A DNA stretch of 64,000 bases. Source: an uncultured Prevotellaceae bacterium (GTDB lineage Bacteria; Bacteroidota; Bacteroidia; Bacteroidales; Muribaculaceae). Both the position numbers and the translations under genes were made by a program. The stretch is taken from contig ONEL01000013.1 of NCBI GenBank assembly GCA_900316835.1, forward strand, positions 1 through 64,000, read 5' to 3'. Of this stretch, positions 51,437-60,577 are shown in pieces. The notes beneath the pieces are model-generated. The model was not told the origin of the DNA. It worked only from the letters and a program-made list of their open reading frames with translations, and ran no database searches. Position 1 is the first letter of the stretch; every line of letters starts with the position of its first letter.

Positions 51437-51988
51437 ATGAAAAAGTTTCCTTTATTTATATTGCTTGTTGCGGCGCTGATTCCAGTGCTCACATCGTGTT
51501 TCAAAAGCGACGAGCCCAGTAGCCAGAATTCCGACTGGGCAAAGGCTAACACCACCTGGTATGAAGAGCAAGCACAGCTAGCTGAGGGTGGAAACAAATA
51601 CTACAAAACTGTTACCGCCCCTTGGGATCCTGCCGCCGAGGTGCTTATTCACTGGTATAACGATACCACCAAGACCATGGGCAACATAAAGCCTCTTTAC
51701 ACCTCGATGGTGGACGTGAAGTATCATCTTAGCCTCTACGACGGCACTGCGGTCGACTCGTCCTATTTGAGCACTTCGCCTGCCGACAGCCTCTTCCGTT
51801 GCCGTCTCAACACGGGCGTTATTGAAGGGTGGGCTATAGCCATCACCCAGATGCACATTGGCGACAGTTGCCGTGTCATCATCCCTTACAACGTGGGCTA
51901 CGGCACATCGTCGGCTGGTGAGATAAAGCCTTATTCCACACTCAGCTTCCGCATCAAGCTTGTGGGCATTCCAGCCTACGAGAGATGA
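51437..51988 (+). CDS. FKBP-type peptidyl-prolyl isomerase lipoprotein
   Basis: The 183-residue product has a lipoprotein signal ending VLTSC (Cys21). The C-terminal about 90 residues fit FKBP: VKYHLSLYDGTAVDSSY, GVIEGWAIAITQMHIGDSCRV and IPYNVGYG. It should isomerise prolyl bonds in the periplasm or at the outer membrane, where such foldases assist exported proteins. It follows glyS by 27 nt. Confidence 0.87.
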   Translation: MKKFPLFILLVAALIPVLTSCFKSDEPSSQNSDWAKANTTWYEEQAQLAEGGNKYYKTVTAPWDPAAEVLIHWYNDTTKTMGNIKPLYTSMVDVKYHLSLYDGTAVDSSYLSTSPADSLFRCRLNTGVIEGWAIAITQMHIGDSCRVIIPYNVGYGTSSAGEIKPYSTLSFRIKLVGIPAYER

Positions 51989-52051
51989 CACAACGGCTTA
52001 GTGGCATCAACTTTGTGAAGAGTTTTTCTCTTCAAGACAATGAATGACTAG

Positions 52052-52096
52052 AATCCTGGTTATTGTTCTGTTAAGGGCAATTACCAGGATTTTTTG
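52052..52096 (+). terminator. Terminator after the FKBP gene
   Basis: Arms AATCCTGGT (52052-52060) and ACCAGGATT (52083-52091) are followed by five T. Confidence 0.8.
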
Positions 52097-52159
52097 TCAA
52101 GCAAGAACTCTCGTTAGTTCGCCCGGTGGCGCTGAGCTGTCATTGTTGTGATTGAATTA

Positions 52160-52319
52160 AACCCAATTCGGTCATTAGGATTTATGTTAGAACAGAATTT
52201 ATTTTAAGCAGGTTGTAAAGATTTTGTTGAAGACATAGCGGGCTATGTCGAGACAAAATGTTATGGCATAAAAAGACATCTAAAATAACCTATCGTCGGC
52301 CTAATGACCGATTTGGGTT
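52160..52319. mobile_element. 160-bp inverted-repeat element (AACCCAATTCGGTCATTAGG ends)
   Basis: A 20-bp end at 52160-52179 recurs inverted at 52300-52319 with one mismatch. Inside is a GACATAGC/CTATGTC hairpin, and no reading frame. This non-coding, short, terminal-repeat layout is that of a MITE. A shorter element with related ends lies at 61926-61989. It fills most of the gap between the FKBP and DUF3108 genes. Confidence 0.65.
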
Positions 52320-52376
52320 AAACTTTTGCACCACTTCGCAGTCTTATCTACTGAACAATGAAATCAACAATCGACA

Positions 52377-53123
52377 ATGAGAAAATTATTACTTTCAATA
52401 ATGGCAATGATGGGGCTTGTGATAGCTCCTGTGGCAAGTGCGCTGACGCTCACTAACGAGAGCCTGAACTATCAAATCGTGTATCACTGGGGTGTGCTGT
52501 GGAAGCATGCGGGTGACGCCACGCTATCCATAAGTAAGCACGGCGACGGATATAATGCTCAACTCACGGGCAAGACTCGCTCTTGGGCCGACAAGATTTA
52601 CCCGGTTCGTGACACTCTCAAGTGCTCGATGCACAGCAATTTCAGGCCCATCAAGTATGAGAAACTCACCCATGAGAAGAGCTACTATGCCCGCGACGTG
52701 GTGGCATTTAACAGTGGTGGAGGTGGCACTAGTGCCAAGTGTACACGCTTTCGCAAGAATAAACCCACGGTAAATATCAACTTGAGCACCAGTGGCGTCG
52801 CCTACGACATGCTTAGCGTCTTCTACATGCTACGAAATCTCGATTTCGACCAAATGGCAACCAACAAGGTGTATAAAACCTGTATTTTCTCAGGTAAAGA
52901 GAAGGAAACATTGACAATTAAGTATGTTGGTATCAAGCCATTGCAGTTGCGAGACAAGTCACGGCATCAGGCTTTCCACCTCAAGCTGTCTTTCACTCAG
53001 GACAACGGCAAGAAGTCGAGCGACGACATTGATGCCTACATCAGTACTGGTGCCAAGCGCATCCCGCTAATGGTAGTGGGCAAGCTGCCCATTGGTGAGG
53101 TGAAATGTTACTACGCCAAGTGA
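52377..53123 (+). CDS. DUF3108 secreted protein
   Basis: The 248-residue protein has a signal peptide (about 1-22, VASAL) and the DUF3108 layout: NYQIVYHWGVLWKHAGDATL at the start, a central SGVAYDMLSVFYMLRNL helix, and a C-terminal GAKRIPLMVVGKLPIGEVK block. The family is periplasmic or outer-membrane linked and of unknown function. A MITE-like element ends 58 bases upstream, so the promoter may partly lie in it; no exact -7 match was found. Confidence 0.85.
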   Translation: MRKLLLSIMAMMGLVIAPVASALTLTNESLNYQIVYHWGVLWKHAGDATLSISKHGDGYNAQLTGKTRSWADKIYPVRDTLKCSMHSNFRPIKYEKLTHEKSYYARDVVAFNSGGGGTSAKCTRFRKNKPTVNINLSTSGVAYDMLSVFYMLRNLDFDQMATNKVYKTCIFSGKEKETLTIKYVGIKPLQLRDKSRHQAFHLKLSFTQDNGKKSSDDIDAYISTGAKRIPLMVVGKLPIGEVKCYYAK

Positions 53124-53185
53124 TTTTACTCACCACTTATTTGCGCCATGCTACGCATGGAAATTAAAGAGCTACGCTCTAAAAT

Positions 53186-53317
53186 TAACGTGAGTTCGAC
53201 GAAAATAAACAGCTGTATATCAGGCTGCTCCTCTAAGATAGAGGAGCTGTCGCGGAGCGACTGAGGAGTATGATAACTATCAAATTTTCAAATGATAAAT
53301 TCGTCGAACTCACGTTA
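53186..53317. mobile_element. 132-bp MITE-like element with perfect 18-bp terminal repeats
   Basis: TAACGTGAGTTCGACGAA at 53186-53203 recurs as its exact reverse complement at 53300-53317. The interior carries a GCTCCTCT/AGAGGAGC hairpin and a TCGC/GCGA hairpin, followed by GAGGAGTATGATAA; this core resembles both arms of the element at 13215-13415. Short hairpins with AAAATTA spacers lie on both sides (53150-53185 and 53318-53347). One end-like copy (TTCGTCGAACTCACGTTA) is also at 10237-10254. Confidence 0.75.
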
Positions 53318-53370
53318 AAATTAAAAAAGGCGCTTCGCGCTAAAATTCCCCGATTTTGCAATAACTATTT

Positions 53371-53403
53371 TAGAGAGCCACCCTCAGTGACTCTCTATTT
53401 TCG
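53371..53403 (+). terminator. Hairpin with T-tract upstream of the LRR gene
   Basis: Arms TAGAGAG (53371-53377) and CTCTCTA (53391-53397) with inner CAC/GTG pairing form a stem followed by TTTT. It probably ends the DUF3108 transcript, beyond the repeat element. Confidence 0.6.
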
Positions 53404-53460
53404 CATTTGTTGATGTTTGTTTATGTTTTGTCGTTTATTGCTATAATTTTGTGAAAAATC

Positions 53461-53492
53461 TTTGCTTTTTTAAAGTGGAATGTATAAATTTG
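53461..53492 (+). promoter_or_regulatory. Promoter of the LRR giant (-33 TTTG, -7 TAAATTTG)
   Basis: TTTG (53461-53464) and TAAATTTG (53485-53492) are 20 bp apart. The leader of about 70 nt contains an AGCATTG/CAATGCT hairpin (about 53502-53519). Confidence 0.7.
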
Positions 53493-53571
53493 TGCGTTTT
53501 TAGCATTGCAACCAATGCTGTGCACTTGAATAAATCAATAACCATATAAATCATATTAACACTTTTTTATT

Positions 53572-56500
53572 ATGAAATCAGTAACTACTAAAACTTACAC
53601 CACGCTCCTGCTGGCACTTCTTGCTGCCCTATGGAGCACTAACGCCTGGGCAGGAATCAAGATTCACGTCAAGGTAGAAGGAAATACCAGTGCTATTCCT
53701 AATATTTATGCTTGGTATAACTCAACAGATATTATATCAAGCGCTTGGCCTGGCGATAAAATGGACGAGACAACGACCTACGATGGTATTACATGGCGAG
53801 TTGCAGAGTTTGACGAAAGCAATTTCAACATTCTATTTAATTACGAAGGCAAACAGTCATCCGATAAAGTTGGAATTAATGAGGATAGATATTATGCATT
53901 CAACACCAACACAGGCGAATGTTATAACCTAACCAACCAGTATGTTATACCAAGCAATGCCACTTATGTAGACGGAAAACAATTTGTTTACTATGTGAAT
54001 GATAAAGATTGGGAAACGCCCTATGCTCATGTTTACAATAGCAGTGGCAACATAACAGGTGAATGGCCTGGAGTAGCGATGACCAAGGTTGAAAACTCCG
54101 TTAACTTGTGGAAGTGGGAGAGCACAACTTCACAAATTCCAGCCAACATAATCTTTAATAATAGTCAAGGTTCACAATCTGCAACCCTCACCTATAATAA
54201 TGGCGGTTATTATAACTCATCCTATCAAATTACTACTATCACTCAGCTTCAGCTGAATGCGGCTAATTTCCCCGATGCTAATTTTCGTGCTGCACTCGCC
54301 GAAGCATTGAATGTTAATGAAGGTGATATAATTTATCCCAATAATGTGAAAGTTCTTGATGTTAGTGGTAAAGGCATCAGCGACCTCACGGGTATCGCCA
54401 ACTTTACTAATCTTGAGGAGATGTATGCCGGAAACAACAATTTAACCCATTTGGTGTTAACCGGCAATTCCAAACTCCAAATTCTTGACATCAAGAATAA
54501 TACAAATATAAAAGGCTTTTCATCAAATAGCGCTACATCAAGCAATAACTATATAAACATGCCACCAAGTAGCAATCCGGCACCACTAAAGAAGCTGGAT
54601 GCTTCGGGCTGTACTAATTTCGGTTACTTTAGGGCCATTCATGACACCTATGGCATTAGTAGTCTCGAATGGCTTAGCCTGAATGGCTGCACCGCAATGG
54701 ATGGCTGGTCATCGGGCATTACAGCACAGACAGGTTTAAAATATCTTGACCTTACCAATAGCGGACAAAATGCAAATCATAATACTACAGCATCAAGAAT
54801 TTCAGTAACAGGCTTGACCGGTCTTGAGACTTTAATTCTTGCTGATAATACAAGTTTGTGTTCTTCAACTTATTTAGACTTAACTCACAATACCAATCTC
54901 AAATATCTTGACCTTTCAAATACCGGGCTTAATGAAACAAGAGCAAAAACCACATTAAATACAGTTGCACTTTCTAATCTGGAGACATTGAAAATTAACA
55001 ATAACTCCAGTTTGAAGTATGCCTTCACTGAAAAACTTCCCCGCCTCAAGCACTTTGAGATTGCTGATGGAGATTTATATTTCACTCCCACATATCAACT
55101 GTCGACTCTAACTCCCACTAACAACCCTAATCTAGAGTATCTCGATATCAGTAATGCAAAAATCTCAAGTAGTGCAAATCCTATTGACGGTTTCCAGAAC
55201 TTAAAGACTGTTATTGCAGGCAGCAATCCAAGTATGCCAAAGCTTACCATCAACAACTGTCCTGCAATTGAGAGCATTGATATTAGTAACAACACAAGTG
55301 AAACTATCTTATCTATAACCAATAGCGGGCTAACGTCTATTCCATCCATTACCGCCACTGGTGCCAATTCGTTATATAAGCTTGACTTGACAGGTAACGC
55401 GTTTACTGATGTGCCAACTACTGGAATTGCATCACTTACCACACTTGTTATGAATGACAACCAGTTGAGTGACTTAAACGTGAGTGAAAGCAATATACAG
55501 TACCTCTATGCTCAGAACAACAACTTTGGTGGTGGTGAGTATGAGATGCCTGAGACGTCGCTTGTGGGTCTTGACCTGGGCAACAATGGTTTTACCAAGT
55601 TCAAGATGACCGGCAACACCACGCTCAAGTCACTAGCTCTAAGTGGCAATGATGCTCTCACCGAGATTGAGCTGCACGGAAACACACAACTCACCCAAAC
55701 CAGCCCCGACGGCGTTATTGAGAGCGATAATGGACTTTATATCAAAGGGCTGAGCGGTCTGCAAACTCTCAATATAGAAAACAGCTCGTTCAACAAGCTA
55801 GGTCAGCTTAACTCGCTGCAGGGTGTCACCGGGCTTACCAAGCTCCAGGCCCGCAACAACAAGTTCACCACGTTTACCAATGGTGTTAATCCTGTTGGCG
55901 TAACAGGAACTGGTAGCTACCGTATTGCCGACCCTACAGAGTCGAGCCTTGAGCACCTCACTGCTCTGGAATATCTCGACCTTGCCTACAACAACCTGCA
56001 AGACAGTGTACACCTGTATAAAAACGTTAACCTCAAGCATCTCGACGTGAGCCACAACAACGAGATTCACGGAGTGATTGACGGCACCATTACCCCAAGC
56101 GATGTGGCAGCACAAAACGCCATGCGCACCAAGAAAGCTAAACGCTTAGTGAAATATGGCATGTACTATGGTGACAAAGGCGTGCTTACCGACGCTCTCT
56201 ATGCTCAAGCTTGCGAAGTTCAGAACCCGCGCCAGGTGCCTTTCGACATTCGCTATGAGGATCTGAACGACACAACTGGTCTTTACCATCTTGACCTTCA
56301 GAAGAATGTGAACCTAGAATGGATTGATATAAGTTATACTAATATTCACAACACGGGAGCTGGTCCGGGTGTGATGAATCCAGGTTGGATGTCGGCCGAC
56401 TGGGTGGGCGACAGTGATGAGGCGCTTGCTGCCACAATACAGTCAAACACATCAACCCATCGTTCTCATTCTGCATTCCACACATTTGTCTATTTCGCCC

Positions 56501-58341
56501 CCTGTAGCAAGCTCAAGACAATACACATGGATCACTGTAATCTGCAATCTCTTGGTATCAGTTACTTCCCCGAGCTTGATACTTTAACTGCTTCTTACAT
56601 GTATGGCGATTGCTACTTCATGCGTGATGCCACATCTAATGATTTGAGATATGGCATGGCAAATACCGGACCAGGTAGAGTGCGCAAGTATCTTAGCCCT
56701 AAGGCTAATTCTGAAACTGGCATAGAGGATGCGGTTAATGTTGTGGGACCTGATGGCACTGCTAACACTTATTATGACAACAACATCAAGTATTATGACA
56801 TAAGTTACAGTGGCTACAATGAGCTGCGATTTAATTATGGCATAAATCTGGAATATATCAACGTGAGTGGCAACCCGCTCAAATTCCATGTCCATCCAAG
56901 TAGCGATTATTCTTACCACAATTCATTGGATGTCACCTATTGTCCTAATATCAGGACTGTGCTTGCCGAGAATTGTGCCGACCTGCCTATCGTGCGCGCC
57001 CACAACCGCACTAAGCTCGACACGCTCTACTTGAGCAATGATCGTAACCTGAAGACGCTTTATATCCAGAATGACCCATTGCTGAAGGCCAACTTCCAGG
57101 GACTGAACACCTTGACTGGTCTTGAGACACTGTTTGGCTATAACAACACACGGTGGGGCAATGACATCACGTTCGCCAGCAACACCGCACTGAAGAACCT
57201 GTGGATTTCTAACATTGGCGCAAGTCAACTCAACGTTGCCACTAACACCGCTCTCCAGAAGCTGCGCGCCTATGACAACTCGCTCAGCACGCTCAACGTG
57301 AGCGCTAACACCGCTCTCACTTGGCTCGACGTGGCACGCAACCAGATTCCTAGCCTCGACCTGAGCGCCAACGCCGCATTGCAGTACTTCAACTGCTCTA
57401 ACAGCGAGGAGACACTCGACGACCAATCGCTTGCTGAGAACAACCACAATGGTGGCGATGCCGACGAGGTGAAGCCTGTAACCTCTAGCCATAGTGCTAG
57501 CGACACCGGCAACAGCCTTAGCGACTTGGTGTTCAATGCATCTGCTCCCATTGCCGACGTGCGTGCCAATTCTAACGACTTGCACTACATCAATGGTAGC
57601 TTTGGCAACTTGACCCACATCGAGTTTGCCCACAACCACATCAATGGTATTAACCTGGCTACCGCCGCCAGCAACAATCCCACCATCGTCGACGAGGACA
57701 ATGGTCGGGCTATCACTGCCGAGTGTGCTAAGTTTATCAAGCATGGCACTGCCGAGGAGGTGACAGTCTACTACTTCCAGTTGGAGAATATTAAAGGTCA
57801 ACAGTTAACCGGAAAGACAAGCATTGATAGTAAAAATGCTACTCGCTATCTCGGTGAGGATGGCTTTGAGCTTGCTAAAATCTCAGAATGGGATGGCACT
57901 AATGCCGCACCCTATATCCCTGCAACAACCGGTATTTCACCTAAGGATGTCACCATCGACCCAAGCAACATGGCCGATTATCTCGGAGCTGATGTGGAAG
58001 GAACGGTGGTGGTGCTTAAGGAAGATGCGCAACATCCCGGCGAGGGACGCGCAACCTATAGCTATAATAACGGTGTGGGTAACAGCACATTCTATCTCGA
58101 CTGGGAGGCTAATGCCGATCTCCCCACTGCTATCAACGTGATAGAGGTTGGTGACGGGCTAAGCATTGCGGGAAGCTATGGTGGCTTGACTATTAACGGT
58201 GCCGACGGCACTGTGGTGGGCGTTTACGACATGAGCGGACGCCAAGTGGCAAGCGAGACCATCAGCGATGGCACTGCTACCATCACCGGGCTCACACCGG
58301 GTATCTATGTGGTAAACGGCCACAAGGTGGTAGTGAAATAA
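53572..58341 (+). CDS. Giant leucine-rich-repeat surface protein with starch-binding-like modules
   Basis: The 1,589-residue product has a signal peptide (about 1-27). Two modules of about 100 residues follow (about 28-120 and 125-222) with IPNIYAWYNSTD, AWPGDKM and AHVYNSSGNITGEWPGVAM, the pattern of CBM26-like starch-binding modules. A linker LNAANFPDANFRAALAEAL leads to more than 30 irregular leucine-rich repeats (LEYLDISNA, LKHLDVSHN, LTWLDVARN) up to about 1,430. The end reads VYDMSGRQVASE, then TGLTPGIYVVNGHKVVVK, a T9SS-like sorting end. A surface adhesin or glycan-binding protein fits. Codon use shifts to G/C-richer, more repetitive codons after about 55,500, as expected if the repeats spread by duplication. 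Confidence 0.78.
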   Translation: MKSVTTKTYTTLLLALLAALWSTNAWAGIKIHVKVEGNTSAIPNIYAWYNSTDIISSAWPGDKMDETTTYDGITWRVAEFDESNFNILFNYEGKQSSDKVGINEDRYYAFNTNTGECYNLTNQYVIPSNATYVDGKQFVYYVNDKDWETPYAHVYNSSGNITGEWPGVAMTKVENSVNLWKWESTTSQIPANIIFNNSQGSQSATLTYNNGGYYNSSYQITTITQLQLNAANFPDANFRAALAEALNVNEGDIIYPNNVKVLDVSGKGISDLTGIANFTNLEEMYAGNNNLTHLVLTGNSKLQILDIKNNTNIKGFSSNSATSSNNYINMPPSSNPAPLKKLDASGCTNFGYFRAIHDTYGISSLEWLSLNGCTAMDGWSSGITAQTGLKYLDLTNSGQNANHNTTASRISVTGLTGLETLILADNTSLCSSTYLDLTHNTNLKYLDLSNTGLNETRAKTTLNTVALSNLETLKINNNSSLKYAFTEKLPRLKHFEIADGDLYFTPTYQLSTLTPTNNPNLEYLDISNAKISSSANPIDGFQNLKTVIAGSNPSMPKLTINNCPAIESIDISNNTSETILSITNSGLTSIPSITATGANSLYKLDLTGNAFTDVPTTGIASLTTLVMNDNQLSDLNVSESNIQYLYAQNNNFGGGEYEMPETSLVGLDLGNNGFTKFKMTGNTTLKSLALSGNDALTEIELHGNTQLTQTSPDGVIESDNGLYIKGLSGLQTLNIENSSFNKLGQLNSLQGVTGLTKLQARNNKFTTFTNGVNPVGVTGTGSYRIADPTESSLEHLTALEYLDLAYNNLQDSVHLYKNVNLKHLDVSHNNEIHGVIDGTITPSDVAAQNAMRTKKAKRLVKYGMYYGDKGVLTDALYAQACEVQNPRQVPFDIRYEDLNDTTGLYHLDLQKNVNLEWIDISYTNIHNTGAGPGVMNPGWMSADWVGDSDEALAATIQSNTSTHRSHSAFHTFVYFAPCSKLKTIHMDHCNLQSLGISYFPELDTLTASYMYGDCYFMRDATSNDLRYGMANTGPGRVRKYLSPKANSETGIEDAVNVVGPDGTANTYYDNNIKYYDISYSGYNELRFNYGINLEYINVSGNPLKFHVHPSSDYSYHNSLDVTYCPNIRTVLAENCADLPIVRAHNRTKLDTLYLSNDRNLKTLYIQNDPLLKANFQGLNTLTGLETLFGYNNTRWGNDITFASNTALKNLWISNIGASQLNVATNTALQKLRAYDNSLSTLNVSANTALTWLDVARNQIPSLDLSANAALQYFNCSNSEETLDDQSLAENNHNGGDADEVKPVTSSHSASDTGNSLSDLVFNASAPIADVRANSNDLHYINGSFGNLTHIEFAHNHINGINLATAASNNPTIVDEDNGRAITAECAKFIKHGTAEEVTVYYFQLENIKGQQLTGKTSIDSKNATRYLGEDGFELAKISEWDGTNAAPYIPATTGISPKDVTIDPSNMADYLGADVEGTVVVLKEDAQHPGEGRATYSYNNGVGNSTFYLDWEANADLPTAINVIEVGDGLSIAGSYGGLTINGADGTVVGVYDMSGRQVASETISDGTATITGLTPGIYVVNGHKVVVK

Positions 58342-58391
58342 CCACATTAGTGTGGGGCTGCGGCGTGACTGCGACCTTGCAATAGTAAAAA

Positions 58392-58435
58392 CGACCAAGA
58401 CATCCATGCTTGCATGGGTGTCTTGGTTGCTTTTT
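58392..58435. terminator. Bidirectional terminator between the LRR and CNNM genes
   Basis: Arms ACCAAGACA (58394-58402) and TGTCTTGGT (58419-58427), extended inward by CCATGC/GCATGG, are followed by a T-rich run on the plus strand and preceded by AAAAAC on the left. The two genes are convergent. Confidence 0.8.
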
Positions 58436-58460
58436 ATTGGTGTGCCGGTGTGTGGCAATA

Positions 58461-59759
58461 CTAATCCTCTTGCTCCTCGTGGGGAGTGTTGACGGTGAGA
58501 GTTATGAGCTCCAGTCGTGCACCGGTTTTCTTGTTGATGTGGATGGTGTAATTGCCAATGGTGTGCTCCTCGCCCTGGTTGGGGATCACCTCCAGGTTGG
58601 TAACGATGAAGCCGGCTATGGTTTGGTAATCATCACTCTCGGGGATGTCGAGGTCGAAGAGCTCGTTCACGCGCTCAATCTCCAGTCGGCCCGAGAGCTC
58701 GTAGGTGTTCTCGCCCGTCTTGCGAGCTATGAGCTTGCGGCGGTCATGCTCGTCCTCAATGTCGCCAAAGATTTCCTCCACCAGGTCCTCGAGCGTTATC
58801 ATTCCTGCTGTACCTCCAAACTCATCAACCACAATCGCCATGCTCTTCTTCTCCTTGAGCAGGTTTTGCATCATCTTCTTGGCGAGCATAGTCTCGGGAG
58901 CAATAATTACAGGCTTGATTTTGTCTTTCCAGTTCACGCCAGCCTTGAACATCTCACTCACCTGTATAAACCCTATCACGTTGTCGATGTCGTCGTGGTA
59001 GACCACCAGCTTCGAGAGTCCTGAGCGTGTGAAGAGTTTGATGAGTTGCTCGCGGCTAGTCTCGGCGATGTCCACACCCACTATCTCATTGCGAGGTATC
59101 ATGCAGTCGCGCAGGCGAGTGTCGCTAAAGTCGAGTGCATTCTCAAATAATTTCACCTCACGCTCCACCTCACGGTTCTCATCCTCGCTCTTGTCGATTG
59201 TCTCCTGCAGATAGTCGTCGAGTTCACCCACCGAGATGAGCCTTATCTCCTTTTTCTCATTCTTGATGCCAAACACTCGCATGAGCACCATCGACAGCCA
59301 CGAGGTGAACTGCGAGATGGGGTAGAGCAGCAGGTAGAGCAGCAAGAGTGGCACGGCAAAGAAACGCAACGAGCGGTTGGGGTTCATGCGGAAGACCGTC
59401 TTGGGCAGGAATTCACTCATCACCAGCACTATTGCCGTGGAGATAATGGTTTGCACCAGTAGCACCAGGGCGTCGTTGTCGTTGCCAATCCAAGCTTCGA
59501 GAGGCTCCTTGAGCAGCCAAGCGATGCCAATACCGTAAATGACGTTGACGATGTTGTTTCCCACCAGCATGGTGGAGATAAACGTCTCGCGGTGAGCATA
59601 GAAGATGTTAAGAATCTGGCTGATGAGGCCACCTTTCTTGATGTCGATTTCGGCACGTACCTTATTGGATGACACAAAAGCAATCTCCATTCCCGAGAAG
59701 AATGCCGAGAACACGAGCGCTGCAATGGTCAAGATGAGATAGGAAGTAAATAGTTCCAC
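58461..59759 (-). CDS. CNNM/CBS-domain transporter of the hemolysin C family
   Basis: The 432-residue protein has a CNNM membrane domain (about 1-170, FSGMEIAFVSSNKVRAEI), a CBS pair (about 200-330, MIPRNEIVGVDI and VVDEFGGTAGMITLEDLVEE) and a CorC_HlyC domain at the end. Relatives export magnesium or other divalent cations; 'hemolysin' is a historical label. The start is a GTG at 59759. It follows lptC by 113 nt in the same direction. It is a paralog of GldE but has shorter loops and no MDPDP start. Confidence 0.88.
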   Translation of the reverse strand: MELFTSYLILTIAALVFSAFFSGMEIAFVSSNKVRAEIDIKKGGLISQILNIFYAHRETFISTMLVGNNIVNVIYGIGIAWLLKEPLEAWIGNDNDALVLLVQTIISTAIVLVMSEFLPKTVFRMNPNRSLRFFAVPLLLLYLLLYPISQFTSWLSMVLMRVFGIKNEKKEIRLISVGELDDYLQETIDKSEDENREVEREVKLFENALDFSDTRLRDCMIPRNEIVGVDIAETSREQLIKLFTRSGLSKLVVYHDDIDNVIGFIQVSEMFKAGVNWKDKIKPVIIAPETMLAKKMMQNLLKEKKSMAIVVDEFGGTAGMITLEDLVEEIFGDIEDEHDRRKLIARKTGENTYELSGRLEIERVNELFDLDIPESDDYQTIAGFIVTNLEVIPNQGEEHTIGNYTIHINKKTGARLELITLTVNTPHEEQED

Positions 59760-59872
59760 GAGTTGTTAATTTATAGTGGCGAGGACTAGCCTCGGCTGTG
59801 AGTTGCGTCTTGATTTTTTAGTCCCTCAAAGCACTGAGGAGGGGGCATTAATTATATTTAATTTAACGTGAG

Positions 59873-60544
59873 CTATAGGGTTGGCATGCGGGTGTCGTTA
59901 GCCGGAAGCATGGCCTGCACGCGACGCACACGATAGTTGGTGATGCGGTCGTTCGACTCATAGCCGTGCCCTTCAAGCACCTTGCCGTCTTGCTGCATTC
60001 TAATGAACGAGTCGCTGTAGTATTTGTTGGCTGTGCGGTCCCAGTACATTTGGTTGGTCTCTATCTTGCCACCATTGACGTTAGTTATGGTGACCATGCT
60101 ATTGAGGCTCCACAGCATTTTCTCCTCGTCATAGTAGGCCGAGTCGCAAGTTATCTCACCGCCAGTGTTGTCATGAATGGTGACGTTTCCTGCCAGGTTA
60201 AGCATGCGAGTGTTGCGGTCGTAGTGAGCCGAGTCGCATTTCATTGACATTTTCACCTTGAATTCGGGGCTGTTATTGTCCAGCTCCTCGGCAATGAGAC
60301 CATCGGGGAAAATCCAGTGCGGGTTTTCCTGATTTTCAAAAGCCAGCCAAGTTTTAGTGGTGATGCGGTAACGTGAGCGTCCCGAGTCGCTGAGCAGAGT
60401 TTGCACATTGTGCGATACCATGGTTGGCATCTTAGATGCGTTGAAACGTCGCGAGGCATCTTGGCTTACCTCGTCCTTGCATCCCGACGCAATTAGGATA
60501 ACAATGAGAATAGCTATAATAAAGTAGTATCTGCTCTGTTTCAA
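59873..60544 (-). CDS. lptC: LptC, LPS export bridge protein
   Basis: The 223-residue product begins with a lipoprotein-like signal ending ILIASGC (Cys22), then a LptC/OstA-type beta-jellyroll: ENPHWIFPDGL, CDSAHYDRNTRMLNLAGNV and GGEITCDSAYYD, repeats typical of LPS-transport proteins. It passes LPS from the LptBFG transporter to the periplasmic bridge. The only codon that includes the whole signal is a TTG at 60544. It lies 33 nt after the outer-membrane barrel gene. Confidence 0.88.
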   Translation of the reverse strand: MKQSRYYFIIAILIVILIASGCKDEVSQDASRRFNASKMPTMVSHNVQTLLSDSGRSRYRITTKTWLAFENQENPHWIFPDGLIAEELDNNSPEFKVKMSMKCDSAHYDRNTRMLNLAGNVTIHDNTGGEITCDSAYYDEEKMLWSLNSMVTITNVNGGKIETNQMYWDRTANKYYSDSFIRMQQDGKVLEGHGYESNDRITNYRVRRVQAMLPANDTRMPTL

Positions 60545-60577
60545 GACGTTTTTTAGTTATCCGGTTGTCGTGTCTTT

